64,000 nucleotides of DNA from an uncultured Bacteroides sp. (GCF_963675905.1 NZ_OY780936.1:1054001-1118000); one strand, 5' to 3'; shown: positions 36,907-44,863, numbered from the stretch's first letter. The notes: generated from the sequence alone by a model not told the origin. A program made the numbers and translations.

Positions 36907-37539
36907 TTAATAGTTTACGCCCTCATCATAAAAAGACTTTGCTTTGAGATATTTACTGGCACTCTTGTAAAAATCGGTACATACAATAGAGTCGCGGTAA
37001 TTTTGAATGTTATTAATGGCCGCTTCCTTTTCCTTGGCCGTTAGTTTTTTCCACTCCGCGCGTACCAGTCCCAGGTCCACTTTGCGCAGCATTGTAATTT
37101 CGTGGTATCTTTCGTAGAACTCCATAAGCCTGTCCTCCTTCTTCTCCCTCATATTGGTAATTTTCCCGGGCTTGCCCGTCCAAAGGTCATAGTCAACTAC
37201 CAATAATTTTTTTAAGTCATGCCCTAGATGAATGTAATTTATTAGATTTTCTTTTTCCATCCTGTTAAAGAACCATCGGGTTTTGCTTACCGACCAGTTG
37301 AATAGTTTAGCCCAGCTTGAAATTGATAAAAGAGATTCCCCTCGTTGGCATACAAATGTTTTCCGTTTTATTGTGACCTCTCTATCCTCGAAATTTACGC
37401 TGGCCACCATCATAAGGAAAGCCTCCAGGTAAGAAAAACTATCATCTTTTTGGCTAAATCTGTAGTTAAGCAAGTGTTTTGGTACAAGTATATATCCTTT
37501 TTTTAAAGCGTTGAATGGTAAATAATTGTCTTTCTTCAT
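36907..37539 (-). CDS. Winged-helix, replication-initiator-like protein
   Basis: About 210 aa from ATG 37539 (the frame opens at 37572). The N-terminal half carries a helix-turn-helix region (SISSWAKLFNWSVSKTRWFF, about 78-97) of the kind seen in DnaD/primosome-loader proteins of phages. The C-terminal half is acidic-basic helices (YERYHEITMLRKVDLGLVR). Coding directly ahead of the dnaB gene, it could load that helicase. I do not recognise a named family. Confidence 0.65.
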   Translation of the reverse strand: MKKDNYLPFNALKKGYILVPKHLLNYRFSQKDDSFSYLEAFLMMVASVNFEDREVTIKRKTFVCQRGESLLSISSWAKLFNWSVSKTRWFFNRMEKENLINYIHLGHDLKKLLVVDYDLWTGKPGKITNMREKKEDRLMEFYERYHEITMLRKVDLGLVRAEWKKLTAKEKEAAINNIQNYRDSIVCTDFYKSASKYLKAKSFYDEGVNY

Positions 37540-37572
37540 AGTAAGTTTATTTTTTAATACTGATTGTTTCAA

Positions 37573-37956
37573 AAAGGCCCTTTTGAATTTGTTTTCGATG
37601 CAAAAGTAGGGATGCAGACAATACGCTCAAAATAGAAAATGTAAGAATCGACAAAAAAATCACATTATGCAGAAAAAATCACGATTGTTTAAAAATGTAG
37701 ATTTTATTTAGTGTGGTGGGTGCTTTAATGCCGGTAAAAAGTAGTAAAAGTAACGACAAAGCTTACAGCAAAGCTTACGTACGTGCAAAACGTTGGAATA
37801 TAAGAGGTTATAAAAATAATATATTTCTTCACAGCAGACGTAACAGCAGCGAAGAAATATATTAAATTGTTTTATTTTTATATTTAAAAATAAAATCCGT
37901 AAGAATGGTTAGGAATTTATGTTTTAAGAGAGTGATTGTAATAGCCTGAAATTACC
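37573..37956. other. Gene-free 384 bp
   Basis: No supported gene or strong hairpin. The sequence is AT-rich and probably carries the promoter of the winged-helix/dnaB pair on the minus strand; a short ACGTACGT palindrome is at about 37777. Confidence 0.5.
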
Positions 37957-38217
37957 CTAGATGTTGTTCAATCCATAGGGAACACCCCAGAATTCAATAA
38001 AGATCTCCATCTGTTTGGGCGTAATGTATTTGTTTGTAATAAGGAAACCCGTTTCTTTCAGTTTTTCATAAAGTAATTTATCTTCTTCAATTTTTTCGAT
38101 AAAATACCTCTTACAAACATCTACTCTTTTGTAAGTGTGGAAATACATGCAGGCAACTTTCGTGAAAAGGAAACATCCCATGTAGGGAGATCTTTTAGTG
38201 TTGTTGTTTACAGACAT
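37957..38217 (-). CDS. Small conserved-looking protein, unknown function
   Basis: 86 aa, basic N-terminus (MSVNNNTKRSPYMGCFLFTKVAC), then a helical stretch (CKRYFIEKIEEDKLLYEKL) and KETGFLITNKYITPKQMEIFIEFWG. The C-terminal stretch ITPKQMEIFIEFWGVPYG looks structured and non-random, so I call it a gene. It borders the CRISPR mini-array region but is on the opposite strand. No family recognised. Confidence 0.5.
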   Translation of the reverse strand: MSVNNNTKRSPYMGCFLFTKVACMYFHTYKRVDVCKRYFIEKIEEDKLLYEKLKETGFLITNKYITPKQMEIFIEFWGVPYGLNNI

Positions 38218-38600
38218 AAATTGTTTTTAATTGTTATAAAAATTACATTTAATAAATTTGGTATTGCAATACTCTATTATGTTGCAAATGTAATGAAAAA
38301 TAGTGCATATAAGCAAATGATTCAGGAATTATTTTTGGAGTTATATGTAAAAATATAGAAAAAAATCCATGGTTAAACGTAGTTTAAAGGGTGGGTATTT
38401 TTTTAGCAAAAATTTATTGGCGGATGGTGTAATATTTATTGGTGAATGGTTGTGCTGTTATTGGGCAACGGATTTTTTTTATTGGGGTTTGGAATTTTTT
38501 TATTAGGGTTTGGGGAGATTTTGTTGGTTTGAGGATTTAATAATATGCTATATTTCCTCTATAAATAGATGCCATATTTTTATTTGACGCGCTTATAAAT
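38218..38600. other. AT-rich gene-free region ahead of the CRISPR mini-array
   Basis: 383 bp without a supported gene; possible leader of the upstream array. TTGGTGAATGGTTGTGC (38439-38455) recurs with one mismatch at 63858-63874, and a shorter related unit is found beside each. Confidence 0.45.
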
Positions 38601-38834
38601 CAAGATTTTTATGTAAGTTTGCAGGGTAAAAACAACGATAATTTTCATGTTATTTAGTTCGATAGCGTTGTAAATACCCTATATTTGCAGGGTAAAAACA
38701 ACATTTTGATTCAAATCTGCACCAAGCTGAGTGTTGTAAATACCTTATATTTGCAGGGTAAAAACAATCTCTTTTTCTCCAAGCCTGAAAGTCTGCATGT
38801 TGTAAATACCTTATATTTGCAGGGTAAAAACAAT
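38601..38834 (+). CRISPR. Type VI-B mini-array: 4 repeats, 3 spacers
   Basis: 36-bp repeats at 38601 (degenerate), 38667, 38733 and 38799, separated by three unique 30-bp spacers. They begin GTTGTAAATACC and end GGGTAAAAACAAC or ...CAAT. They differ from the main array at TTTGCAGGGTAAAA versus TTTGAAGGGTGATA. The ends GTTGT/ACAAC and the inner ACCCT/AGGGT can pair; changes in repeats 3-4 (ACCTT, terminal T) keep G-U wobble pairs, so the RNA fold is retained. The orientation matches known Cas13b repeats, giving crRNAs from the plus strand. A strong terminator follows immediately. Confidence 0.9.
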
Positions 38835-38836
38835 AT

Positions 38837-38880
38837 AAAGCCTGTAGTAATCTATGAACTAGATTATTACAGGCTTTTTT
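38837..38880 (+). terminator. Terminator of the CRISPR mini-array
   Basis: An 18-bp stem (AAAGCCTGTAGTAATCTA with its complement) with a 4-5-nt loop ends in six T's. One G-U pair is present. A covarying second copy is at 46555-46598. Confidence 0.9.
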
Positions 38881-38911
38881 AGTGTTTTATATTCATTCTA
38901 TATCCATATAA

Positions 38912-38915
38912 TTTG
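38912..38915 (+). promoter_or_regulatory. Displaced -33 box of the cas13b promoter
   Basis: TTTG here and TATTTTTG at 39964-39971 would be exactly 20 bp apart if the IS element and one target duplicate are removed. The uninterrupted copy at 46630-46661 shows the same pair 20 bp apart. Confidence 0.65.
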
Positions 38916-38963
38916 GATATAATAACCCGTTGGCGGAATTAATTCACTAAAAAATGTCAGGAA

Positions 38964-39044
38964 ATAAGTTGTGCATATCATTGATTATTAGTATTTTAAT
39001 GGTGATCAAACTATTAATATACAGCTCAATTATGCACAACTTAT
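38964..39044 (+). promoter_or_regulatory. 14-bp inverted repeat that can hide the transposase start
   Basis: ATAAGTTGTGCATA (38964-38977) is the exact complement of TATGCACAACTTAT (39031-39044), which contains the likely ATG at 39032. A transcript entering from outside the element would fold and mask the start. Confidence 0.5.
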
Positions 39045-39931
39045 ATGCAATATTCGCTAAATTTCTTGATATATGCAAGATGTTTTCTGCTGATTTAGTA
39101 AACGAAAAAGGGAATATACCTCGCAGAGGAGTCGTCCCGAAGTTCTCTGACTTAGAAGTGATCAGTTTAAGCCTTGCTGCCGAATCAATAGGTATAGATA
39201 GTGAAAGCTTTTTGTTTTCTAAATTAAATGAATACAAAGATGATTTTTCTTCTCTCATATCCCGTCGTCAATATAATGATCGCAGGAAGCTCACTATCGG
39301 CTTATGTAATCAGGTGCGTGAAAGAATTGCATCAAAAGTTGATGGTGGAGAAGCTATTTTCTGTATTGATTCTATGCCAATTGAAGTCTGTCGTCCCATA
39401 AGGTCAAAACGTTGTAAAATGGGAAAGAATAATTATGATAAAGCTCCCAATTATGGCTATTGTGCTTCACAGGGTAAACATTATTACGGATATAAATTAC
39501 ATTCTCTCTGTGGGTTGAGCGGTGTCATACACTCTTTTGACCTGACAAAGGCGAGTGTTCACGACATTCATTATTTGAAAGACGTAAAGTGTAACTTTCA
39601 GAATTGCACCATCATCGGTGATCGTGGATATATTGGAGCAGCCATACAACTTGATTTATTTGAAAAAGCTAATATCAAGTTGGAAGTTCCATATCGGTCG
39701 AATCAAAAAGATTGGAAACCTGTATTTAGTCCATTTGCTAAAGCAAGGAAAAGGGTTGAAACGCTTTTTGCACAATTATGCGATCAATTTATGATAATCA
39801 GAAATTACGCAAAACAAACAGAAGGATTGTTTACCAGAATTACGGGGAAAATTAGTGCACTTACAATCCTTCAATATATAAACAAGATTAATAACAAACC
39901 CATTGGACAAATTAAATATGCACTAATTTAA
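39032..39931 (+). CDS. IS982-family transposase
   Basis: 299 aa from ATG 39032; the frame is open from 38954, adding 26 hydrophobic residues that do not look like transposase. The DDE triad is visible as FCIDSMP (D), IGDRGY (D) and KRVETLFAQL (E). Other IS982 marks are GYKLHSLCG and ITGKISALTI. It moves the element by cut-and-paste or copy-out. It is intact and fills almost the whole element. Translation may be limited by the inverted repeat over its start. Confidence 0.93.
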   Translation: MHNLYAIFAKFLDICKMFSADLVNEKGNIPRRGVVPKFSDLEVISLSLAAESIGIDSESFLFSKLNEYKDDFSSLISRRQYNDRRKLTIGLCNQVRERIASKVDGGEAIFCIDSMPIEVCRPIRSKRCKMGKNNYDKAPNYGYCASQGKHYYGYKLHSLCGLSGVIHSFDLTKASVHDIHYLKDVKCNFQNCTIIGDRGYIGAAIQLDLFEKANIKLEVPYRSNQKDWKPVFSPFAKARKRVETLFAQLCDQFMIIRNYAKQTEGLFTRITGKISALTILQYINKINNKPIGQIKYALI

Positions 39932-39963
39932 TTCCGCCAACGGGTTATAATAGTATATTTTTT

Positions 39964-39971
39964 TATTTTTG
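39964..39971 (+). promoter_or_regulatory. -7 box of the cas13b promoter, separated from its -33 box
   Basis: TATTTTTG is a perfect TAnnTTTG box. No TTTG now lies 19-21 bp upstream, because IS sequence occupies that place (CGGGT). Confidence 0.6.
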
Positions 39972-40108
39972 TTAAATATGAAAATTGGGAACATACGTAT
40001 TGAAAAGTAAAGGGATTACCATTTAAAAAAGTGAGATTCTTTTTGTGAAAAGTATAAGGCTTACTGATTTCATTATTTGCAATAACAAAAACACAAACTA
40101 AAATAAAA

Positions 40109-43100
40109 ATGAATTTAATGGAAAAAACGGATGCTGCGGAGAGTTATTTCAATCATACATTAAACGATCAAAAATATTATTTTGCAGGTTATTTGAATCT
40201 AGCTCAAAACAATATAAAAACACTCGAAAAAGCTTACGGTGAATATTTTTTAAGCTCTGGAAATAATCCTGTTATAAACGATTTAACAAATACTACTTCG
40301 TTAATAGACTGGGATTTTAAAATGAAATTTCTGTCTCAATATTTACCTGTTGTTAGTTATTTGAATTTAGATACTGACCTTAATGCAACTTTTGATAAAA
40401 AGAAAAAAGAGTTTACTAAGAATCTAGCTTCTTTATTTAAAGCTATTGAATCGCTGAGAAATTTCTATTCTCATTATTATCACCATCCGTTAACTGAAGA
40501 ACTAAATAATGAACTTCTCTCTAATCTTGATAAAATATTTGTTGCTGTATGTATAAATGTGAAGAAAAAGAGAATGAAGGACGATAAAACAAAGCAGTTA
40601 CTAAAAGCAACTTTAAACGATGAACTTGATTTGCTCTTGAAAGCCAAGAAAGAGGAACTTTTGAAGAAAAAGAAAGAAGGTAAGAAGGTTAGTACTGACG
40701 CTATTTCCATGAAAAATAGTGTTTTGAATGATGCATTTAATCACCTTATTCAGCTTGAAAAGAATAGTAAAAAGGAAATTCCGGGTAGGTATTATACATC
40801 TGTTTTAAGTGATAATAATAAATACACTGAAAATGGAATTAATATATCGATGAGTGGTTTGTTATTTTTGCTTTCCATGTTTCTTACCAAGAAGCAAAAT
40901 GAAGATGTTCGTTCTCTTATTTTTGGATTTAAAGGGACAATAGAACCAGATAAAGATATATCTAAAAGCAACAATAGCTTTAGGAATATGGCTACCAACT
41001 GGGTGTTTTCTTATCTTTCTTTTAAAGGAATGAAAAAGCAGCTAGGCAACACTTTTAAAAAAGAAAGCTTGTTGGTGCAGATTGTAGACGAACTGAGTAA
41101 AGTGCCTCATGAAGTATATCAAACATTATCGCCAAGCCGGCAAGAGATGTTTCTTGAAGATATGAATGAATACCTTAAAGAGGGGAATAAGAAACATTGC
41201 CTGGAAGAATCTTTTGTGGTTCATCCCATAATAAGAAAGCGTTATGAAGATAAGTTTAACTATTTTGCCATTAGATATCTGGATGAATTTGTAGAATTTC
41301 CCTCGCTTCGGTTCCAGGTGAATGTGGGTAACTATGTACACGATAGACGTAAGAAGACTATTGATGGTACAAATGCCGAAACAGACAGAATGGTTAAAGA
41401 AGAAATCAGAGCTTTCGGCAAGCTGTCTGTTATATCAAAACTGAAGGCGGATTACTTTGCAAAGGATTTGTCATCGGAAGTTTCCTGGGAAATGTATCCC
41501 AATCCTTCTTATAATTTTTCTGCAAACAATATTCCTGTCTATATTGATTTGATTAAAAGTAGTGTTGCCGGAGCTGTTGATGTTGGGAAGAATCACATGA
41601 GTTATCAGGCAAAACTTGATTTGGATGAAAAAGGAAAAAAGAGGAATAGAACTGAAGGCAAGAAGGATAAAAAAGGAATAGCTGAAATCCTTTTAGGAAA
41701 GAAAAATAAACAAATTATATTTGAAAAGCCTACAGTTTTATTAAGCCTGAATGAATTGCCTGCAATGCTTTACGAAGTGCTTAAAGAAGGTGGCGATAAG
41801 CAAGATATAGGCAAAAGAATAGAGGATAAAATCGTAGAAAAAATTGTAGCTCACTATAATTTATTAGATCAATACGATGGAACAACAGAGTTGTCCGGCT
41901 CTGTTATTCCCAGAAAACTGAAAAAAAACAGAAGTGAAGAGAGTCTAAATATGGATAAGCTACTCAGGGCTGTGAAACGTGAATTGGAGATTACGCAGGA
42001 AAAACTTGATCTCATCAAAACCAACCAAAAGAAGTTCAATAGTAAAGAGAAGGATGAAAAAGGCAAGTCAAGGCAATATGTGTTTTATACTAACGAACTA
42101 GGGCAAGAGGCTACATGGATTGCAAATGATATTAAGCGATTTATGCCGAAAGAGGTTAAGGAGAAGTGGAGAGGTTACCATCATAGCAACTTGCAAAAGC
42201 TGATAGCGTTATATGATCAAACAAGAAATGAGGCAGTGAAATGCATAACTTGTTTCTGGAACTTCGATCAGCAGACTTCATGGGGTAAGGGTATAAAAGA
42301 AGCATTCTATAAATCAACGTTTGAAGAGTTTTACAAAGCTTATCTGGAACACAGAATGGATGTGTATAAAACGCTCGAGAATAATTTGATAGCGGGCAAA
42401 GGATATTCTAAGTTATTTAACAAAGAAAAGAAAAAGGCGTTTATTCTATTTGATGAACATTTGTATACTATACCCGATATCAATACACAAAAAGAACGAC
42501 TGAAGTCTACACTGTTCATTCTTCCCCGAGGAATTTTCGATTCAAAACCTACTTTTATCAAAGGCATAAAATACGAAGAAGATCCTTCGTGCTTTGCCGA
42601 TTGGTATCAGTTTGCAAATGCTACCGGTAATCAATATCAGCGGTTTTATGATTTGCCAAGAAGTTATACTTCCCTTTTTGAAGAGACTAAAAAGAACAAT
42701 GAAGGGCTGATAGAAAACAAAAAAGGTTTGTCGGCAAAAGAACAACTTGATTTCTTCAAGATGCGTCAGGATTTGAAGATAAAGAAAATAAAGGCACAGG
42801 ATTTATTTCTGTTTCTTATTGTGAAAGATCTGTATAAAAAAGTATTCAATCATGCTTTGCCTGCGGAAATAGGGTTAAATGATATGTATCAGACACTTGC
42901 TGAACGTCAGGCAAATTATGATCTGGCAGTTAAGCAAAGTCAGCGCACAGAAGGTGATAACTCAGATAATTTGTACAATTACAATTTCCTTTGGAACCTT
43001 ACTATACCATTTGAATATGATAAAATAAAGGAACCACAGGTGAAACTCAAAGATATTGGTAAATTCTATAAATTTGCTGCCGACAAAAAGGTTCAGACTA

Positions 43101-43624
43101 TATTATCTTACAGTGATAGAGAGTGGTCTAAGCTCGATTTGGAAAAGGAACTTGAACTAATGCCAACATCATACGAAGTGATAAGAAGAGAACAATTACT
43201 TCGTGATATTCAGCAATTTGAAAAAAGAATTTTGGAAAACTATCCTTCCGATGGGAACGTTCATCCAGCTGACTTAGAGAAAGAGGATAAAGATAAAAAA
43301 CGTTTCCCTAATTTTAATCTCTATCTTCTAAAGGGAGTTATCATAAAAAACAATTTAGCAAGTGAAGAAGAACGCCAATGGTTTGAACAAGTTCACTTAG
43401 ATAAAACATCATTTTATCCCGAAGTTACAACAAAATCGAAAATAATACAAAGTGCATATCTATTGCTGTTGATAAGAAATAAGATGCTGCATAATCAGTT
43501 GCCGTCTAAACAAAACTTTGAATTTATGACCACGCTTTATCCTTTTCAGGGATATGAGAGTTATAGTACTTATTTATTGTCTGTAACGAAGCAAACTATT
43601 GAATGCCTTAGCTCTGCTATGTAA
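40109..43624 (+). CDS. cas13b: Cas13b, type VI-B CRISPR RNA-guided RNase
   Basis: A 1,171-aa single effector that processes its own crRNA and, when the guide pairs with target RNA, cleaves RNA by two HEPN active sites. Both HEPN motifs are intact: RNFYSH near the N-terminus (R117, H122) and RNKMLH near the C-terminus (R1123, H1128), a terminal placement typical of Cas13b. The middle is rich in lysine, as expected for an RNA binder. The array 3 bp downstream has Cas13b-type repeats ending ACAAC. Neither csx27 nor csx28 is adjacent, and no cas1 or cas2 is in the window. The start ATG 40109 follows an A-rich leader; another ATG lies three codons on. An IS element separates it from its promoter. 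Confidence 0.96.
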   Translation: MNLMEKTDAAESYFNHTLNDQKYYFAGYLNLAQNNIKTLEKAYGEYFLSSGNNPVINDLTNTTSLIDWDFKMKFLSQYLPVVSYLNLDTDLNATFDKKKKEFTKNLASLFKAIESLRNFYSHYYHHPLTEELNNELLSNLDKIFVAVCINVKKKRMKDDKTKQLLKATLNDELDLLLKAKKEELLKKKKEGKKVSTDAISMKNSVLNDAFNHLIQLEKNSKKEIPGRYYTSVLSDNNKYTENGINISMSGLLFLLSMFLTKKQNEDVRSLIFGFKGTIEPDKDISKSNNSFRNMATNWVFSYLSFKGMKKQLGNTFKKESLLVQIVDELSKVPHEVYQTLSPSRQEMFLEDMNEYLKEGNKKHCLEESFVVHPIIRKRYEDKFNYFAIRYLDEFVEFPSLRFQVNVGNYVHDRRKKTIDGTNAETDRMVKEEIRAFGKLSVISKLKADYFAKDLSSEVSWEMYPNPSYNFSANNIPVYIDLIKSSVAGAVDVGKNHMSYQAKLDLDEKGKKRNRTEGKKDKKGIAEILLGKKNKQIIFEKPTVLLSLNELPAMLYEVLKEGGDKQDIGKRIEDKIVEKIVAHYNLLDQYDGTTELSGSVIPRKLKKNRSEESLNMDKLLRAVKRELEITQEKLDLIKTNQKKFNSKEKDEKGKSRQYVFYTNELGQEATWIANDIKRFMPKEVKEKWRGYHHSNLQKLIALYDQTRNEAVKCITCFWNFDQQTSWGKGIKEAFYKSTFEEFYKAYLEHRMDVYKTLENNLIAGKGYSKLFNKEKKKAFILFDEHLYTIPDINTQKERLKSTLFILPRGIFDSKPTFIKGIKYEEDPSCFADWYQFANATGNQYQRFYDLPRSYTSLFEETKKNNEGLIENKKGLSAKEQLDFFKMRQDLKIKKIKAQDLFLFLIVKDLYKKVFNHALPAEIGLNDMYQTLAERQANYDLAVKQSQRTEGDNSDNLYNYNFLWNLTIPFEYDKIKEPQVKLKDIGKFYKFAADKKVQTILSYSDREWSKLDLEKELELMPTSYEVIRREQLLRDIQQFEKRILENYPSDGNVHPADLEKEDKDKKRFPNFNLYLLKGVIIKNNLASEEERQWFEQVHLDKTSFYPEVTTKSKIIQSAYLLLLIRNKMLHNQLPSKQNFEFMTTLYPFQGYESYSTYLLSVTKQTIECLSSAM

Positions 43625-43626
43625 TT

Positions 43627-43662
43627 GTTTTGTTTTGTTTGTATTTGCAGGGTAATAACAAT
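43627..43662 (+). CRISPR. Degenerate first repeat of the main array
   Basis: A 36-bp segment 2 bp after the cas13b stop codon ends in TATTTGCAGGGTAATAACAAT, intermediate between the two repeat types. It stands exactly one 30-bp spacer (43663-43692) ahead of the first good repeat, so it is in phase with the array. Confidence 0.8.
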
Positions 43663-43683
43663 ATTTATTCATATTTGGTTATA

Positions 43684-43713
43684 TTTGAATTAGTTGTGAA
43701 TGCCCTATATTTG
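43684..43713 (+). promoter_or_regulatory. Possible promoter of the main array within spacer 0 and repeat 1
   Basis: TTTG (43684-43687) lies 18 bp ahead of TATATTTG (43706-43713), which is the loop of the first good repeat. The spacing is one base short of the usual 19-21. Confidence 0.35.
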
Positions 43714-44717
43714 AAGGGTGATAACAACACCAACGATGGTTGCAATATAATAACCCGAGTTGTAAATACCCTATATTTGAAGGGTGATAACAACGGTTAC
43801 TCTTATGGCTGCGGATGGCATTATGTTGTAAATACCCTATATTTGAAGGGTGATAACAACAAGTATTTCATATCATCCTCCTGTATTTTAGTTGTAAATA
43901 CCCTATATTTGAAGGGTGATAACAACTGTAAGCATACTCACAAAATTGTACCCCATGTTGTAAATACCCTATATTTGAAGGGTGATAACAACGGTTAGCG
44001 TGATTCTTCGCATGTGGTTCATGGTTGTAAATACCCTATATTTGAAGGGTGATAACAACGCACGTAATCAGCTTTCTCTATAAGCCTTAGTTGTAAATAC
44101 CCTATATTTGAAGGGTGATAACAACTACGGTGCAACGCTTGACTTTGAGAGCTAGTTGTAAATACCCTATATTTGAAGGGTGATAACAACAGTGAACCTA
44201 CTTTGTCTTTGTCTGGCTTAGTTGTAAATACCCTATATTTGAAGGGTGATAACAACTGTAAGCATACTCACAAAATTGTACCCCATGTTGTATACCCTAT
44301 ATTTGAAGGGTGATAACAACTGTAAGCATACTCACAAAATTGTACCCCATGTTGTAAATACCCTATATTTGAAGGGTGATAACAACTGTTAGCGTGATTC
44401 TTCGCATGTGGTTCATGGTTGTAAATACCCTATATTTGAAGGGTGATAACAACGCACGTAATCAGCTTTCTCTATAAGCCTTAGTTGTAAATACCCTATA
44501 TTTGAAGGGTGATAACAACTTAGACGGAGTTAATTCTTATAAGGTTCAGGTTGTAAATACCCTATATTTGAAGGGTGATAACAACTTTTTACAAATTCAT
44601 ATCTATCATGCCTATGTTGTAAATACCCTATATTTGAAGGGTGATAACAACCTATTTGTCCTTCAATAAATTATAATGAAAGTTGTAAATACCCTATATT
44701 TGAAGGGTGATAACAAC
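43693..44717 (+). CRISPR. Main type VI-B array: 16 repeats, 15 spacers
   Basis: 36-bp repeats begin at 43693 (two mismatches), 43759, 43825, 43891, 43957, 44024, 44090, 44155, 44221, 44287 (34 bp, two bases lost), 44351, 44418, 44484, 44550, 44616 and 44682; otherwise they are identical. Each starts GTTGTAAATACCC and ends GGGTGATAACAAC. Spacers are 29-31 bp; 11 are distinct. The spacer at 43927 recurs at 44257 and 44321, that at 43993 at 44387 (first base changed) and that at 44060 at 44454. Paired ends and inner ACCCT/AGGGT stem with loop ATATTTGA fit Cas13b crRNA, spacer 5' and repeat 3'. Confidence 0.97.
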
Positions 44718-44722
44718 ATGTT

Positions 44723-44760
44723 GTCTGCAATACGCCTAATATCAGCGTATTGCAGACTTT
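44723..44760 (+). terminator. Hairpin closing the main array
   Basis: GTCTGCAATACGC pairs perfectly with GCGTATTGCAGAC over a 9-nt loop, 5 bp after the last repeat. Only three T's follow, so termination may be weak. Confidence 0.65.
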
Positions 44761-44863
44761 AAATGAATAATAATCTTGGCTTGTTCTATCTGAATTGTAT
44801 GAAAAGTCTTTGTTCTTTAGTTTCTAATACATAAAACCATCACTAGAAAATGATTAAATAATT

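Larger units (their letters stand above)
38918..39952. mobile_element. IS982-family insertion sequence with 7-bp target duplication
   Basis: Element of 1,021 bp at 38925-39945. The ends are inverted repeats (ACCCGTTGGCGGAATTAA at left, its complement at right), flanked by direct TATAATA copies (38918-38924 and 39946-39952). Limits are confirmed by the empty site at 46519-46714, where TATGATA stands in the same context. It carries one transposase gene. The insertion splits the cas13b promoter. The intact ends and frame suggest it is recent and possibly active. Confidence 0.93.

Noticed and set aside
38947-39258. Minus-strand 103-aa frame over the transposase.
   Set aside because: Lies fully inside the transposase gene in the opposite strand; no family features.
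43745-43757. Spacer 1 shares 13 bases (ATATAATAACCCG) with the left IS junction at 38917-38929.
   Set aside because: Only 13 of 30 bases match and the rest differ; the shared part is AT-rich, and Cas13b needs far longer pairing. Treated as coincidence.
43630-43998. Open frame of 122 aa across the start of the CRISPR array on the plus strand.
   Set aside because: It is made of translated repeats (VVNTLYLKGDNN over and over), an artefact of the array.
44019-44255. Minus-strand open frame of 78 aa in the array.
   Set aside because: Same artefact: periodic translation of CRISPR repeats.
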